A stretch of DNA of 64,000 bases from Scytalidium lignicola (taxonomy: Eukaryota; Ascomycota; Leotiomycetes): the NCBI GenBank assembly GCA_002812745.2, contig NCSJ02000029.1:161046-225045 (forward strand), in the 5' to 3' direction. The position numbers were made by a program, and so were the translations under genes. Below, one piece after another: positions 23,979-34,912 of the stretch. Every line of letters begins with the position of its first letter. The stretch's first letter is position 1. Under the pieces are notes generated by a model. It did not search any database and was not told the origin of the DNA. It saw only the letters and a list, made by a program, of their open reading frames with translations.

Positions 23979-26150
23979 ATGGCGTTGTGCGAGAACTGCC
24001 AGCGATTTGATATCCAAGAGTTCTCCAAGTATCCTCTTCAAGGGAAAAGCTTGAGTGTCGCTGATGTTGATGCTGGCGCAGCTGTCGGTTGTGAATTTTG
24101 TCTCCTCCTAAGAGACTATACCCAGGAGACATTAAAGCGAGCACGTTTGACTACGCCAGCAGACATCGAGTTACGAATCTACATATCAATCACAGATGTA
24201 TTGAACCCGGGGCTACAAGAGGGTCACAGAATCCAAGGTTTAGCTGTGAATAGGTTCTTTGTACACATTGCCCCACGTTTCTGGCGCCTAGACTCTCGGG
24301 ATTGGCCCCTCAAAACTTTGACGGCTACCCCGTATGAACTGCGTGTGGTGGCAGATCTAAGTGATTTTCCTTATCCAAAAATTTCCTGAGGATTCTGGAA
24401 TCTGATTAAATATGTAGGTAGCGCTGCCGCAAAGAACTATGATGTCGTCGGACGCTGTTTCGGACCAGATCTGAAAGCCAAGGAATATAGTGATTATGTC
24501 CGTGAGTGGTTAAAGGAATGTATCCTCAACCATCCCCAATGTAGACAAACTGTTTCTGGGGCTGAGATCAGGGACCCTTATTCAGTACCTCTTCCAACTC
24601 GTTGTTTAGAGATTCTTAACAATGAGGAAATAATTTTGCGAGAAACGGCCGGACAATGTGGGACTTACGTGACGCTCACCCATAGATGGAATGCCAGTAC
24701 TGAAAGGTTCAAAACGAAAATGATCAACTACAAGCAACGACTGGCTGGTAAACTGTTAGATTCTATGCCTAAGGTTTTCAAAGATGCAATTCATGTCGCT
24801 AGAGAGCTCGACGTAAAGTATGTTTGGATAGATTCTATCTGTATTATCCAAGATGGTGATGATGGCGCTGATTGGCGGCACGAGGCTGTCAAAATGGCGC
24901 AGTATTATCAAAACTCTCTGCTCACAATTGCGTCTGTTGCTGGATCCGATAATCGAGGTCTCTTCTTATCAGACTCGGAAAATATTGTGCCTCAGCAGCT
25001 CGCGAGACTTCCATACCGAAACAAGAGCGGACTCGCGGATGGCCACTTTTATGTGTATAAACAGAAGCTACTCTCAACATTTTATCATTCGATGCAGGTT
25101 AGTGAGCTCATGAATCGGGGATGGGTGTTTCAAGAATGGATTCTAAGTCGGCGATTCCTAAGTTATACAAAAAGCGGACTTTTCTTTGAGTGCCGAACAA
25201 ACATGCCATCGTCCGTCGGCCAAGAGTTAACTGTATCTGACGAAAAACGGGGAGAGGATATACTTTCGATTTCTGGGGGTGTATATATGAGATCGAAATT
25301 CAACTACAAAGACGTTGAAATAAATGATCTGTGGTATCATCTTATTGAAGCTTATTCGGGGAGAACTTTGACCAAACCAAAAGAGGACAGAATAATAGCG
25401 ATAGCTGGGGTTGCAAAGGAGTATGAGAATATGTTACGAAAAAGCAGGATTCCTTGGAACTTACAATACTTAGAGGGACTGTGGTTCTCGGATATTCACT
25501 ATGGCTTGCTCTGGCAGTTACTCAGCTATGGCAACGACGACCGGTGGGTGGAAACGGCGCCGACGTGGTCGTGGTCCAGGTGGTTAAGCCAGGTGTCATG
25601 GCCACCTCGTCCATCATGGTCGCGAAGCGATTGTAAAATCATTGTTACAAGCTCACCAGACCTTAAAGTGCCCATTAGCAAACCCAAATTGGTTGCTGGG
25701 CCAGTACGGATATGTAATACTTGCTTACAAATTAAAGGAAAGCTTCTTCCGGTCCTTGCCAGACGGTACCTTTCAGAAGGCGAATGGAGAGAATTGAGAG
25801 AACTTACTAAATGTGACTCTCCCTATAATGACTTCAGAAGCGCCATCTGCTCTTTATCAAACCCCGATTTGATTGGGGGCTGGGGCTCTTTCGAAGAACC
25901 GCATATTAACCAGAGAGTCACTTCCTGTGAAGAAACGAAAACTTTTGCCCTGCATGTCACAACAATAAAGTCATCGCGTTGGGGAGCGGATATGGGGTAC
26001 TGGTCTCTTACTTATCATATATATAACGTCATTTACCTTGAAAAACTTGACGAGAAGACATATTGTCGTGTTGGAGTTGGCCGCATATTTGAGCGAGATC
26101 TTGTGAAAGAGTTTGACGATATCGAATCGTCTGATATTAAATTGGTATAA
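23979..26150 (+). CDS. HET-domain protein (heterokaryon-incompatibility type)
   Basis: Predicted 704 residues from exons 23979-24360 and 24418-26150. HET proteins take part in fungal non-self recognition and regulated cell death after hyphal fusion, in the cytoplasm. The N-terminus has a C-x2-C pair (LCENCQRF) and CEFCLLL. The spliced product restores the common LRVVAD..SAAAKNYDVVGR segment. The HET domain spans about residues 211-375: YVTLTHRWN, VKYVWIDSICIIQD (about 262-273), LLTIASVAGSDNRGLF and RGWVFQEWILSRRFLSY. The C-terminus has RTLTKPKEDRIIAIAGVA and ETAPTWSWSRW, usual after this domain. ATG at 23979 is the first in frame. The proposed 57-nt intron removes an in-frame TGA at 24387; without splicing the protein would stop at residue 136. 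No RIP-type damage elsewhere. The downstream gene faces it. Allelic partners cannot be inferred. Confidence 0.9.
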
Positions 26151-26985
26151 TGGAATTGTACATCCAGAATATATTAGCCACCATATGTACTATTTGCGAG
26201 CTATTCTAAGCAAGACCTTTAGAACAAATCTTAAAGCTAATTAGCTCGTCTCTAACTTGCTATCGTTTTCCATAGCCCGCATAAACCTGTAGAAGTTGGC
26301 TATTAATTCAAGAGAAGCCATGTCTGTTTTCTCACGTTGTCTACTGCCTCAACCTGAGACTATATACCACTGTAGGACTTCTTCCAACTCTTAACAATCC
26401 AAATCGAATACTGCGGGATATAAATACTACAATAGAAGAGGTGGNAAAATTGATGCCTCTCATAACCTTCAAAATAGCTTCCGAATATCTGCATGATATA
26501 CACAACTGGCTTTGTTGTTCCTAGAGAATCATTTTTGTGTAGATTGTAGTGATGACACAAAGCTTTTGTGGAAATCAAATATTTTTGAATGGAGATAGGC
26601 TTCAAGCGATACATAAACGTTCTAGGAGGTAATTTTCAATCCTTTACTCGTTCCGAAATATGTTTTCAGAACATCGTTTACAACATGTAGATTTGAGAGA
26701 GTCAAGTGTTTGGGAATCTTTCAGAAGTTAACTGTACGAGGGTGAATTATTTTCTAAATTCGTCGACGATAGGAGAGTAATAACTTCCGACATCCTCATA
26801 TTAGCCATTTCTTTTGCAAGAATTTCATATTCTCTTCCATCTAAGATGATCTTCTATGATGGATTGTTAAATAATCAATCCCTGATACCATGAGAGAACT
26901 TATAAGAGACACAGGGCAACAGAATTCCCAGCCTCCAATCAGCCTGCTAGAATTGATTATTCCTTCATTCAATATAGCCCTTATC
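26151..26985. other. convergent intergenic region, no gene recognised
   Basis: About 0.8 kb between the HET stop and the stop of the opposite membrane-protein gene, so it should contain both 3' ends. Composition is intermediate. A minus-strand frame at 26614-26360 (84 codons, one N at 26445) has no recognisable motif and no intron-bounded extension that I could find. Confidence 0.5.
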
Positions 26986-28678
26986 TTAAAGATGGACTTG
27001 TAAAAGTTGCATCATACGCTTGAATAAAAGACGAGGCTGTTCGGCAATTGCAATAATGGACACTATTTGAAACGTAAATGCGATTGCCGTTGCAAGCAAA
27101 AATGTTCCAGATGTAAATTTGCTGGTAAATGTTGCATTGATGGTTTCTAGCTGCATCACAATTGCAGTGTTGATAATAAGCCAGACAACAACTAGACCGG
27201 CATGAAATCGTTGCGATCGACTTGTATTTATCATGTCCTGGAGTGTGCGGGACTGAACTTGAGCAACGATGATAATGATACAGGATGTTAATAGGATTGG
27301 GGATGCGAAAAGAGAGATGAGGAGCCTGGCTGTTAGTGAGATTGTTGTTCGATACAATACAGAGTGACGTACCAGATGCGTTTCTGACTGGAACTAGAGA
27401 AATCTGATATAACTAGACGTAAATGATATACGAGTTCTCCTAGCAAAACCGAATACTGAGCAGTTGCTAGTATGGTCAGAATAAGAGCGAGCTCATAGAT
27501 AATAATAACAAGAACATCGTGGGATCTTTGAAATTGTACGCTTGGGTGTAAATTCACAGCACTTAATAGGTGGGATACCTATCGGGAAATTAATAATTCT
27601 CTCAATCACTGTCGAAATATAAGCATGGACTGTAGGAGATGCTCACCTTCTTGGAAGATGCAGTGGTTGATTGCTGATTTTTTGGGTTAGGGATTGGTTT
27701 AAAACTCTGTAAAAGATGTTTAGAGGTTAGATTTCTTATTACAACATGCAAAGAATGAAAGGGTCTCTAGCTTAACTTTACGCAGCGACTTACCTCGCCT
27801 GAGGCACTTGGATCAAATTCCGACCCAGAAATGTTGTTTCTATCAACTTTACCCTGATATTTCAAATTCTGAGACCTCCAAGTTTGAGCAAGGTAGCCGG
27901 TATTCTCAAAATTATCCACTGGATTCAGACTATTAGAAATTTTAAGATTTGTGCTTGGTCTTGAGGTAGTGAGAAGATGCCTGAAAAGAAACCCTCCTAA
28001 GCAGCATGTAAACAAGTCGAACAGAGTAAGAGGAACTATATATCTGAAGATAAACAGGAATCCCGGCGGATCAACTGATTTAATAAGATAAAGAGAAAAC
28101 TCTGTGAAGAGATGCATAACCGGAACTATGACAAGCCGTCGCTCATCCCTAGGGCTAGATGCCAAGTATAAACGAAGCCACCCGATTCCATCTTCAGCAA
28201 GTAGTGAAAAATCAAACCATATAAGAATAGTAAACACCCAAGGACGTAGCCCAGAAGTAGTTAAGCCACTCCACTTTATATACGAGATTGTGTATATTCC
28301 TAGGATACATCTAACGGCAAGGAGGGCGAGCAAGATATAAGCCCAAGCAGTATATGCTAAGTGTAGACTTCGGTGTCGCAACCAAAAGCAAAAAATTCCC
28401 GAACACATGATATGAGAGCCTTGTGGTCCCGTCTGGTATCTGTCTAATAATAGCAATCCAATTGACAAACTTTCGGATGGGATCAGTAAAATGGATTGAG
28501 CTGGCAGCAATTTAATTTGACAAGAATGTATTTGTTTTATGAGGCTTGGGGGTGGAAATAGCAGTTGAGGAGAGTTGCGAGCGACGGTGCTCGAGGGGAA
28601 GAGAGAAGGATCATAATTAAAGACATCAAAAAGCAGCGCTTCGACGAGGGTCACCTTGCCCAAACCTGCTTGCACCAT
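26986..28678 (-). CDS. multi-pass membrane protein of unknown family, four exons
   Basis: Exons I infer on the minus strand: 28678-27794, 27706-27647, 27578-27373, 27325-26986. They join into 1491 nt (496 residues) with all frames matching. Introns are 87, 68 and 47 nt: the first starts GTAAGT and contains TCTAACCTC near its end; the third has CACTAACAG. Hydrophobic segments at about residues 107-131, 145-165, 183-200 and 207-235 in exon 1, one in exon 3 (VLVIIIYELALILTILATAQ) and three in exon 4 suggest about eight membrane helices with a polar Ser/Asn-rich linker between the halves. The start ATG at 28678 is preceded by an in-frame TAG 15 nt upstream; a later start is possible because the first 60 residues are not typical. 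No family recognised and no damage seen, so probably a real gene. Faces the HET gene. Confidence 0.7.
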
Positions 28679-28851
28679 CCCAAACGCGGACTAGCTAAGC
28701 CTAAACAGGACAAGCCCCCAGATTATTCGCCCCGCTAACCATTAATAATATTTAATCTTATATAACGTTAAATAAAGTCTACACAACAATTAGACTATTA
28801 TTAATCCTTTTATCAAGTTTAAAGTTAATTGTTTTATTTATCAAAATTTTA
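28679..28851. other. upstream region of the membrane-protein gene and island edge
   Basis: Ordinary composition to about 28740, then an AT-rich tract begins and leads into the copia-2 LTR. The promoter of the minus-strand gene should lie here, but no clear TATA element could be assigned. Confidence 0.4.
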
Positions 28852-29015
28852 TGTTGTGATATCCTAGTTGCCACCTTAGGCACCACGTTTCACCTATTAC
28901 ACATGACTTCCCTTCTAGTAGTTAGCTTCACTTGTACGTACGTAACTACACTACAACACCACAATATATTTGAGTAACCCTGATTACACAACCTCTTGCT
29001 GTGCTTAATTCAACA
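28852..29015 (+). repeat. 5' LTR of copia-2
   Basis: TGTTGTGATATCCTAGTTGC at the start, CTTAATTCAACA at the end, 164 bp, followed by a primer-site-like string shared with copia-1. Composition is near normal, so RIP is weak here. No second copy is seen in this window, so the left end is assigned from the TG...CA rule and the following primer site. Confidence 0.7.
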
Positions 29016-29137
29016 GGTTATACGCTCCGGTAGCAACGTAATTGGGCTAACTCTACTTCTTTCATGTCGATTGTGTTGATTGGCACCTTTTTTGTCTCTG
29101 TTTACCCATATCCACGCGTCTAGCCATCACCTTCAGC

Positions 29138-30060
29138 ATGGCCGACGATTCTGGAACTGTGGTTCTTCCAAAGGACCAAAAACTCAAGAGTTTAGAGAAT
29201 TACAACCTTTGGAGCTCCTGTCTTATGGTTTTGCTCTGGTCTAAAGGTCTTGAAGATCATGTTAATAATATTGTTTTACCTCCTAAGGGAGATACTCCTG
29301 AGTGGAAGGCCTAGCACAAAGATGACGTTAAAACCTATATGTGTCTTAATGTCAATATCGACGACGAGGTTATGTTATTGATCAAGGACTATGATACAGT
29401 AAAGCTTACTTAGGTTACCTTGAAAGCTCAATATCAGGGAAAAGGTCATAATCTACAACAGAAGTTCTTGTTTAAGCTAATCTCCGTCAAATGCAGTTAC
29501 TTCAACTTTACAAGTGTGTATATTGCCATGTTCAAGTTGATGATGGCTAATTTGAAGGCTGTTAAGGGTGATAACATAAAGCTTCTTTATTAATTTGTCT
29601 TTATTTCTAGTCTTGAGGATGAATATCCTATTTAGGCTGAATGTTAACGTTTGGCTAGTAGATCTAAGAAGCTACTTACACTTACTCAACTTATGAAGGA
29701 TATTGCTGATGAATTTATCTTTACTATTAGTTCCTTTAGTGTTGTTATGTATAACAAGAATAATTTTAATTTAAGTAATTCAAAAAGCTCTAAGGATATC
29801 AAGTGTAATTATTATAAGAAGAATAGTCATAAGGAATCTGATTACTTTCAAAAGCATCTTGAGAAGCTTGAGGAATATAAGGCAAAGTAGTTTAGTAAGA
29901 AGAAGAAGAAGAAAAGTAAGGATAAACTTAAGAAGTTTGATTTAAAGGATAAATCCAATATTATCAACCTTAACTTTGCTAACTTAGTCATTGTCAATCT
30001 TATAACTTTCTCTATGTTTATACATAATTAGTAGATTGTAAATATAAGTATTATTGATTA
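29138..30060 (+). pseudogene. gag relic of copia-2
   Basis: ATG at 29138 opens MADDSGTVVLPKDQKLKSLE and NYNLWSSCLMVLLWSKGLED, the typical copia gag opening; the first stop is TAG at 29312 (CAG-type). Continues LKAQYQGKGHNLQQKFLFKL, an open stretch at 29651-29890, and a zinc-knuckle segment CNYYKKNSHKESDYF (about 29805-29850; C-x2-C changed to C-x2-Y) followed by a lysine-rich run. Only a handful of RIP-type stops in the first 900 bp make this the best-preserved gag in the window. Confidence 0.82.
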
Positions 30061-31204
30061 TATTATTAATAATCTTAATTAGTTTAATTTTAATTCTTAT
30101 TCAACATATTCTGATCTTCATCTTATAAAGACAAGTAATAGTTTTGCTTTGATTATGAGCATAAGTACTGTTATACTCAAAACCACTTGTTCAGATAGTT
30201 CATCTTTCCTCTTAACATTTATTAATATATAGTATATACTTATATTTCTAGTTAATATTTTTGGAGCCTTAAAACTCCTTGTACAGAATAGTAATACTTA
30301 TATTACTTCATTTAGTATATTTAATAAAAACAATATTGAATATAATGTTATTATTACTTTCCTTACTAGTATTTATTTAAGATTAGCATTTATTTTAATA
30401 ATGCTTATTTTAACTTTTTTTTGCTTATTAAACAATCCTTAGTCTAAATATCATTTATTAATATTTAGTATATACAAGCTTTAAAATTGTTAAGAATACT
30501 ATTAAAGTTACTCTTAGTATTAATGTAAAGTTAATAAAGAAAGCTTCTAATAAGAACTTTTTCTTTTATAAAGCTTATAAGTGTAATTGTTCTAAGAAAA
30601 GTGTTTTTCAAGAACTTAGAAAATAATCTACTAAAGTTGATGAGGTCTTAAATATTAATATATATACAATTACACTTGTTAGCTATAATAAGTATTATTA
30701 TGTTATTATTATAGTGAATAATTATTTTAATGTTATTTGAAGTTATACTTATAAAGAAAAGAAGAGTATATATAATGTTATAATTATATATTATACTTTT
30801 CTTAAGAATTAATAAAATATTATTCTTAAACTAATTTGAATTAATAATAGAAATAAGTTTAATGNAAAAAAAACTTAATACCCTTTATAATTATAAAAGT
30901 ATTTAATATGAAGAGATTACTTCTTATACATTATAATAAAATGAAGTTTTTAAAAGAGTTAAATACTTTATATTCACAAGAACTTATATTATTATAATTG
31001 TTATTAATATTCCTTTTATACTTTAGAATAAGATGTACAAGTTAATTATATACATTAATAATTATCTTGTAATCAGAACTTTTATAAGTAATATTACTTT
31101 ATTCAAAGCTTTTATAAAATAAGTTTTTCCTTTTAGTATTAATTGTAAACTTGATTTATTAAACTTTTATATTATTAGTTTTAAAATCTTTATATATATT
31201 AATA

Positions 31205-31533
31205 TGTTATAGAACTTTTAAATACTAACATATAATGTAAACTTAGTTACTCTATAAGTTTATTTGTAGAATAAGCTAATTGAAGTTTTTTAAAGTAATA
31301 AGTATATTGTAAAGTTATAACTTAAGTTAAATATAAGATTCTTAACTAAAGTTTAAAGAGTATGTTCTTATATAAACATTTGTAATTTTATCTGTATAGA
31401 CTAGTATAAACTTGTATAACTATATACTTTTATATGTTTTTATATGTTAAAACTTGTTATATAACTTAATACTTATTAATTTACTAATGTTTTATAAGTT
31501 ATTCTTTTAATCTATTAAGTTGTATAAGTAATA
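31205..31533 (-). repeat. 3' LTR of split gypsy-C element
   Basis: Plus strand starts TGTTATAGAACTTTTAAATAC and holds AAGTTATAACTTAAGTT then TTCTTAACTAAAGTTTAAAG, the reverse complement of the LTRs at 59161-59490 and 61289-61607 with RIP-type changes. The right end is uncertain by several bases. Confidence 0.75.
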
Positions 31534-31699
31534 TTTGTAATACTATTCTTTTCCTTTTCTAATATTGCTTTAATACTTAACTTGTAATATTGAACAATCT
31601 TTATTATTCTTTAATTATACTTCTTATCTATTATATTATATAACTATCAAACTTGTTTTTATAAAGCAAAAAAGATNAAAAACAATAAATTTTAAAATA

Positions 31700-31942
31700 T
31701 TCTTCTTTTGTTACTATTGTAAAAAGAACAAGAAATCCTGTTATTATTCTTCTAATTTCTTAAAATACTCTAAATGTACTTGTTATAATAGTTATTATAA
31801 ACTTCTTAGGCTATTTCTTGAAGAAATCGATTATTACTTTTAAGAAAAGCAATGTTTAGAACAGAAAGGAAAAAAAGCTTTTATTAAAGTTTTTCAACTT
31901 AAGAAGCTTTATTATTGTATAAAAAACAATATTTAATTTATA
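31700..31942 (+). pseudogene. antisense cysteine-rich ORF of gypsy-C
   Basis: Opposite to the minus-strand pol, next to the 3' LTR, the same place as the extra ORF of gypsy-A. Reads CYYCKKNKKSCYYSSNFLKY then SKCTCYNSYYK (31709-31800): cysteines in the order C-x2-C-x6-C...C-x-C, then a helical Glu/Lys stretch (LFLEEIDYYF, LEQKGKKAF). One TAA (after YYF, where CAA would fit) interrupts it. The pattern recalls fungal zinc-cluster-like small ORFs. Start and end are uncertain; Ns occur just upstream at 31677. Confidence 0.55.
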
Positions 31943-31949
31943 ATTTCCA

Positions 31950-33912
31950 AAAATATTTTTATTATAAAAGAATTAAAAGAAATTAAAGAAAGGAAAAGTT
32001 AAACTTTTTAATTTTTACTAAAAGCTTATCATGTTTTCCTGATAAAAGCAAGTAATATTCTTCGGTTAACTTTTTTATGTTAAATACTAATGTTATCAAT
32101 TTTTTACTTGTCTTGTAAGCTTTATTAATTCTCCTTTTTAAGGATTCTTTTTAGTTAGAATTTAATAATAATTTTTTATTGTTTCCTTAATATTCCTTAA
32201 ATATTCTGTAAGTTTTTACAAATTATCTAATTCTAAAAATCCTTTTCATTTAACTAAATACTGAATTTTTTATACTAGTATTTATAATCTAAAATTTTCT
32301 TAATAACTTATTCTTTGTTAAATTCTAACTTAACTTTTATACTTAGTGTTAGTAGTATATTTGTAAATGCAAGCTCTAGTAGTATTGTATAGAATACAAA
32401 ATATACTTGCATTTCTTAAATAGTTTTAATTTAATTATTACTAGTTTATAAACTTCTTTAACTTTAAATAGTCTTAACTTTACAAACTTGAGTTTATTAT
32501 TAAGTTGTTTTGTTTGTATATTTTTTTTTTCAAAAGTAAACNTTTATCCTTCTTTTTATATGTAGGTTTTATATTATATTTTTTATTATAGTATATTTTT
32601 ATTTTTTNCTTTTGCAAATTGTATTATATCTATTAATTTAACATGTATTTTGTATAGTTTCTCTGTTAATTTGTTTGCTGAATCAGATAACAATCTTAAT
32701 TTAATATTCATTTGGAATTTATTTAATTTTCTTTTATAATTTGTATAGAATAATATAAATTTAATTATTTTATAATTTGAACTATTATAAGTTAATTATA
32801 CTAATAGCAGTAACTTATGCTAATTGTTCTGTTTATAATTTACATAGTATTATAAATACACTTTTAGTATTTAGTTTAATCTTTTTGTTTAATTATTAGT
32901 TTATAAGTAAAATGCTATTAACATTTTCCTATTAACACTTATATGCTTAGTCAATGTTTTTTAAAACTTTAAAGTAAANGTATATATTTCAATTAGATAT
33001 AATACTCTTTAGTAGTTTAAATAATATTATAATATATTAAAGAAATGCTTTTACAACTTCTTTTTACTTTTTATATCTTATTTTATAATATAAAGATTGT
33101 GTATTTTGTGAAGATATCCGTTATTATTAAAATGCTATTATAATCCTTTTTTGTTGTTAGGTCTTTTAACCTTAATAACTTAGTGATAAAATCTTATACA
33201 ATTGTTTACTATAGTTGTACTAGTATTTTAATAAGCTAAAAAAGNTTTTGTAAAGCTTATATTTTAAGTTCTTTACTTTATTGCAAATATTATACTTTTT
33301 AATAACTTCTTTAGTTGTTTATCTTATTCAGTACAAATAATAATCTCTTTAAATCTTGTAATAAATCCTTTTAGCCTTAAAGTGTTCATTTTATAACAAA
33401 GTATACTATTTTATTATAAATTCTTTTAATAGNTTTTTTAAGAATATACAGTTTTTTTGTTTTTGTATTATAGTTTGTTAATTAATTTTTATTGTTTACT
33501 CTTTGCTTAAAACTCTTTATTCTCTTTACTATTGTTATTTAATTCGTTATGAATTTTGTTGATTTAAGTTTTATTTACTATTACTAATATAAACATTAAT
33601 TGTTTTTGATTATAAATAATTTCTTTTTTTGTTATCTGTTAAAACTACTTGTTTTAAACTTAACTTTTCNTTTATTTATATACTTCAGTTTTTTAGCTTA
33701 AAGTATTTACTCTTCTATTATTAATCNTTTTTAACATATTAAATCTTAAAATTGTATTCTAACAGGACTTCTACTGCTTATTTAACTTATTTTATGTTTA
33801 ATTCTTTAAATGTTATAAAATAATTTAAATTCTAATAATCTATTAGTATTTCGATTTGTTCTTTAACTTTTATTATATATATTCTTTATTTCTTTAATAT
33901 ATTTACTATTGT
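31950..33912 (-). pseudogene. gypsy-C integrase/RNase H C-part, heavily eroded
   Basis: Minus-strand sequence between the antisense ORF and the gypsy-A2 insertion. Only the right end (about 33760-33912) is confidently readable as RNase H; 31950-33700 is AT-rich with Ns and is assigned to integrase and chromodomain by position in the element. Confidence 0.55.
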
Positions 33913-33917
33913 TAATA

Positions 33918-34274
33918 TGTTACAAAACTATACTATCCAGGTTACTGGATAACTAAGGATAAGGTAAATGTTCAAGAACAATGGAAACAAGAAACACTTA
34001 AGCAAGTAACTAAGTTAAAGGCAAGATTTAATAATATATTTAAGTTAAATATAAGGAGTTTACTCTTATGTTTTTATAGTATGCTTATATAGATAATGAA
34101 ATCTAAATAAACCCCTTGGACCTCTCAAATCCTACAAGTCCATGAACCCTTTAGACCCCTCAGGTCCTTTAAATCTTAATCATATTATGTAATTGCTAAG
34201 TTCTTTATATATACTTTGTTGTATATCAAGCCTTAAGCTTATACTAATTAGCTTGTTAAGTTGAATTTATAACA
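33918..34274 (-). repeat. 3' LTR of gypsy-A2
   Basis: TGTTACAAAACTATACTATC to TTGAATTTATAACA. Contains a tract of repeated GGACC/CCTCAGGTCC-like words (34110-34170), shared with the other gypsy-A LTRs but variable in length and order. Confidence 0.88.
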
Positions 34275-34364
34275 TTATCCTCNTTTTTACATTAACATTA
34301 CTTTAATACTTAACTGTTGTCATGAACATTCTTTTTATTTGTTAATTTATTCTTCTTTTCTAAT

Positions 34365-34912
34365 ATACTACCAAAACACTTATACTATGATAATATTATT
34401 CTAANGAAAAAGGAAAATCAAGGAAATACCAAGAAGTATTAGACTTAGGAGATTATATAATAAAGTATAATAATAAGATATCTTCTTATAGTTTTTACAC
34501 TTAAAATAGTTTAACTTGTTTAATGATTTCTAAATCTAACTATTATAGTAAATATGCCTAGTGAAAGTATAAGTACAAGAGCAAGAGTATTCTTATAACC
34601 TCTTAAGAGACCCTTGATAAGGAGAAAGCTCATCTTAAGGCTGAGAAGGAGAAGGTTACTTAGGCTATAGCTAAAAACATAACTTACCTTACTTGTCTTT
34701 ATAAGTAAAAGAAGTTCCTTTGTAAATATATTAGCAAAATGATCTACTATGAACTTTCTTCTTTAAATAAGTTAAACATTATAAAAAAGAAAAAGAAGTA
34801 AGAGAAGTTGTTTAAAAAGTTATATTCTGTCTTTGTAAACAAGGCTTTTTCTTTTATTATTAACTTCTTTTTTTCTAACCTTATAATTCTATCACCTAAA
34901 AATCCATTTTAA
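34365..34912 (+). pseudogene. antisense extra ORF of gypsy-A2
   Basis: Plus strand, opposite pol, between pol and the 3' LTR. Colinear with the 10640-11221 reading: the start ATG has become ATA (34365-34367), the middle has helical KEKAHLKAEKEKVT and CLYK.KKFLCKYISKMIYYELSSLN, and the tail ends FFFSNLIIL and NPF before TAA at 34910-34912, matching FFSDLM and NLF of gypsy-A1. Ns (34405) and RIP-type stops break it. The helical middle keeps many AAG/GAG codons and is less AT-rich than the flanking pol. Confidence 0.65.

Larger units (their letters stand above)
28852..31204 (+). mobile_element. Ty1/copia element copia-2, 5' half, cut by gypsy-C
   Basis: Short LTR (28852-29015), probable primer site GGTTATACGCTCCGG at 29016, gag from ATG 29138, then protease/integrase-like AT-rich sequence up to 31204, where the 3' LTR of a minus-strand gypsy-C element begins. 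The interior is least mutated near the LTR and becomes more AT-rich rightwards. A second, more mutated copy of gag is at 52420-53181. The RT part is not present before the break. Confidence 0.82.
31205..33917 (-). mobile_element. gypsy-C element, 3' part (split by gypsy-A2)
   Basis: Left piece of a minus-strand Ty3/gypsy element. From the left: 3' LTR (31205 to about 31533), an antisense cysteine-rich ORF on the plus strand (31700-31942), then eroded integrase/chromodomain sequence on the minus strand up to 33917. At the right edge the minus strand reads TIVNILKK.RIYIIKVKEQI and FITFKELN, the middle of RNase H, which continues the frame broken at 41015. Flank TAATA at 33913-33917 is the duplicated target of gypsy-A2. 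Confidence 0.82.

Noticed and set aside
24387..24389. In-frame TGA in the HET gene as a proof of pseudogene
   Set aside because: A 57-nt GT-AG intron covers it and splicing restores a family-typical segment; no other damage in 2.1 kb.
26360..26614. Minus-strand 84-codon frame between the two island genes
   Set aside because: No motif, contains an N, no extension by plausible introns; lies in the convergent 3' region.
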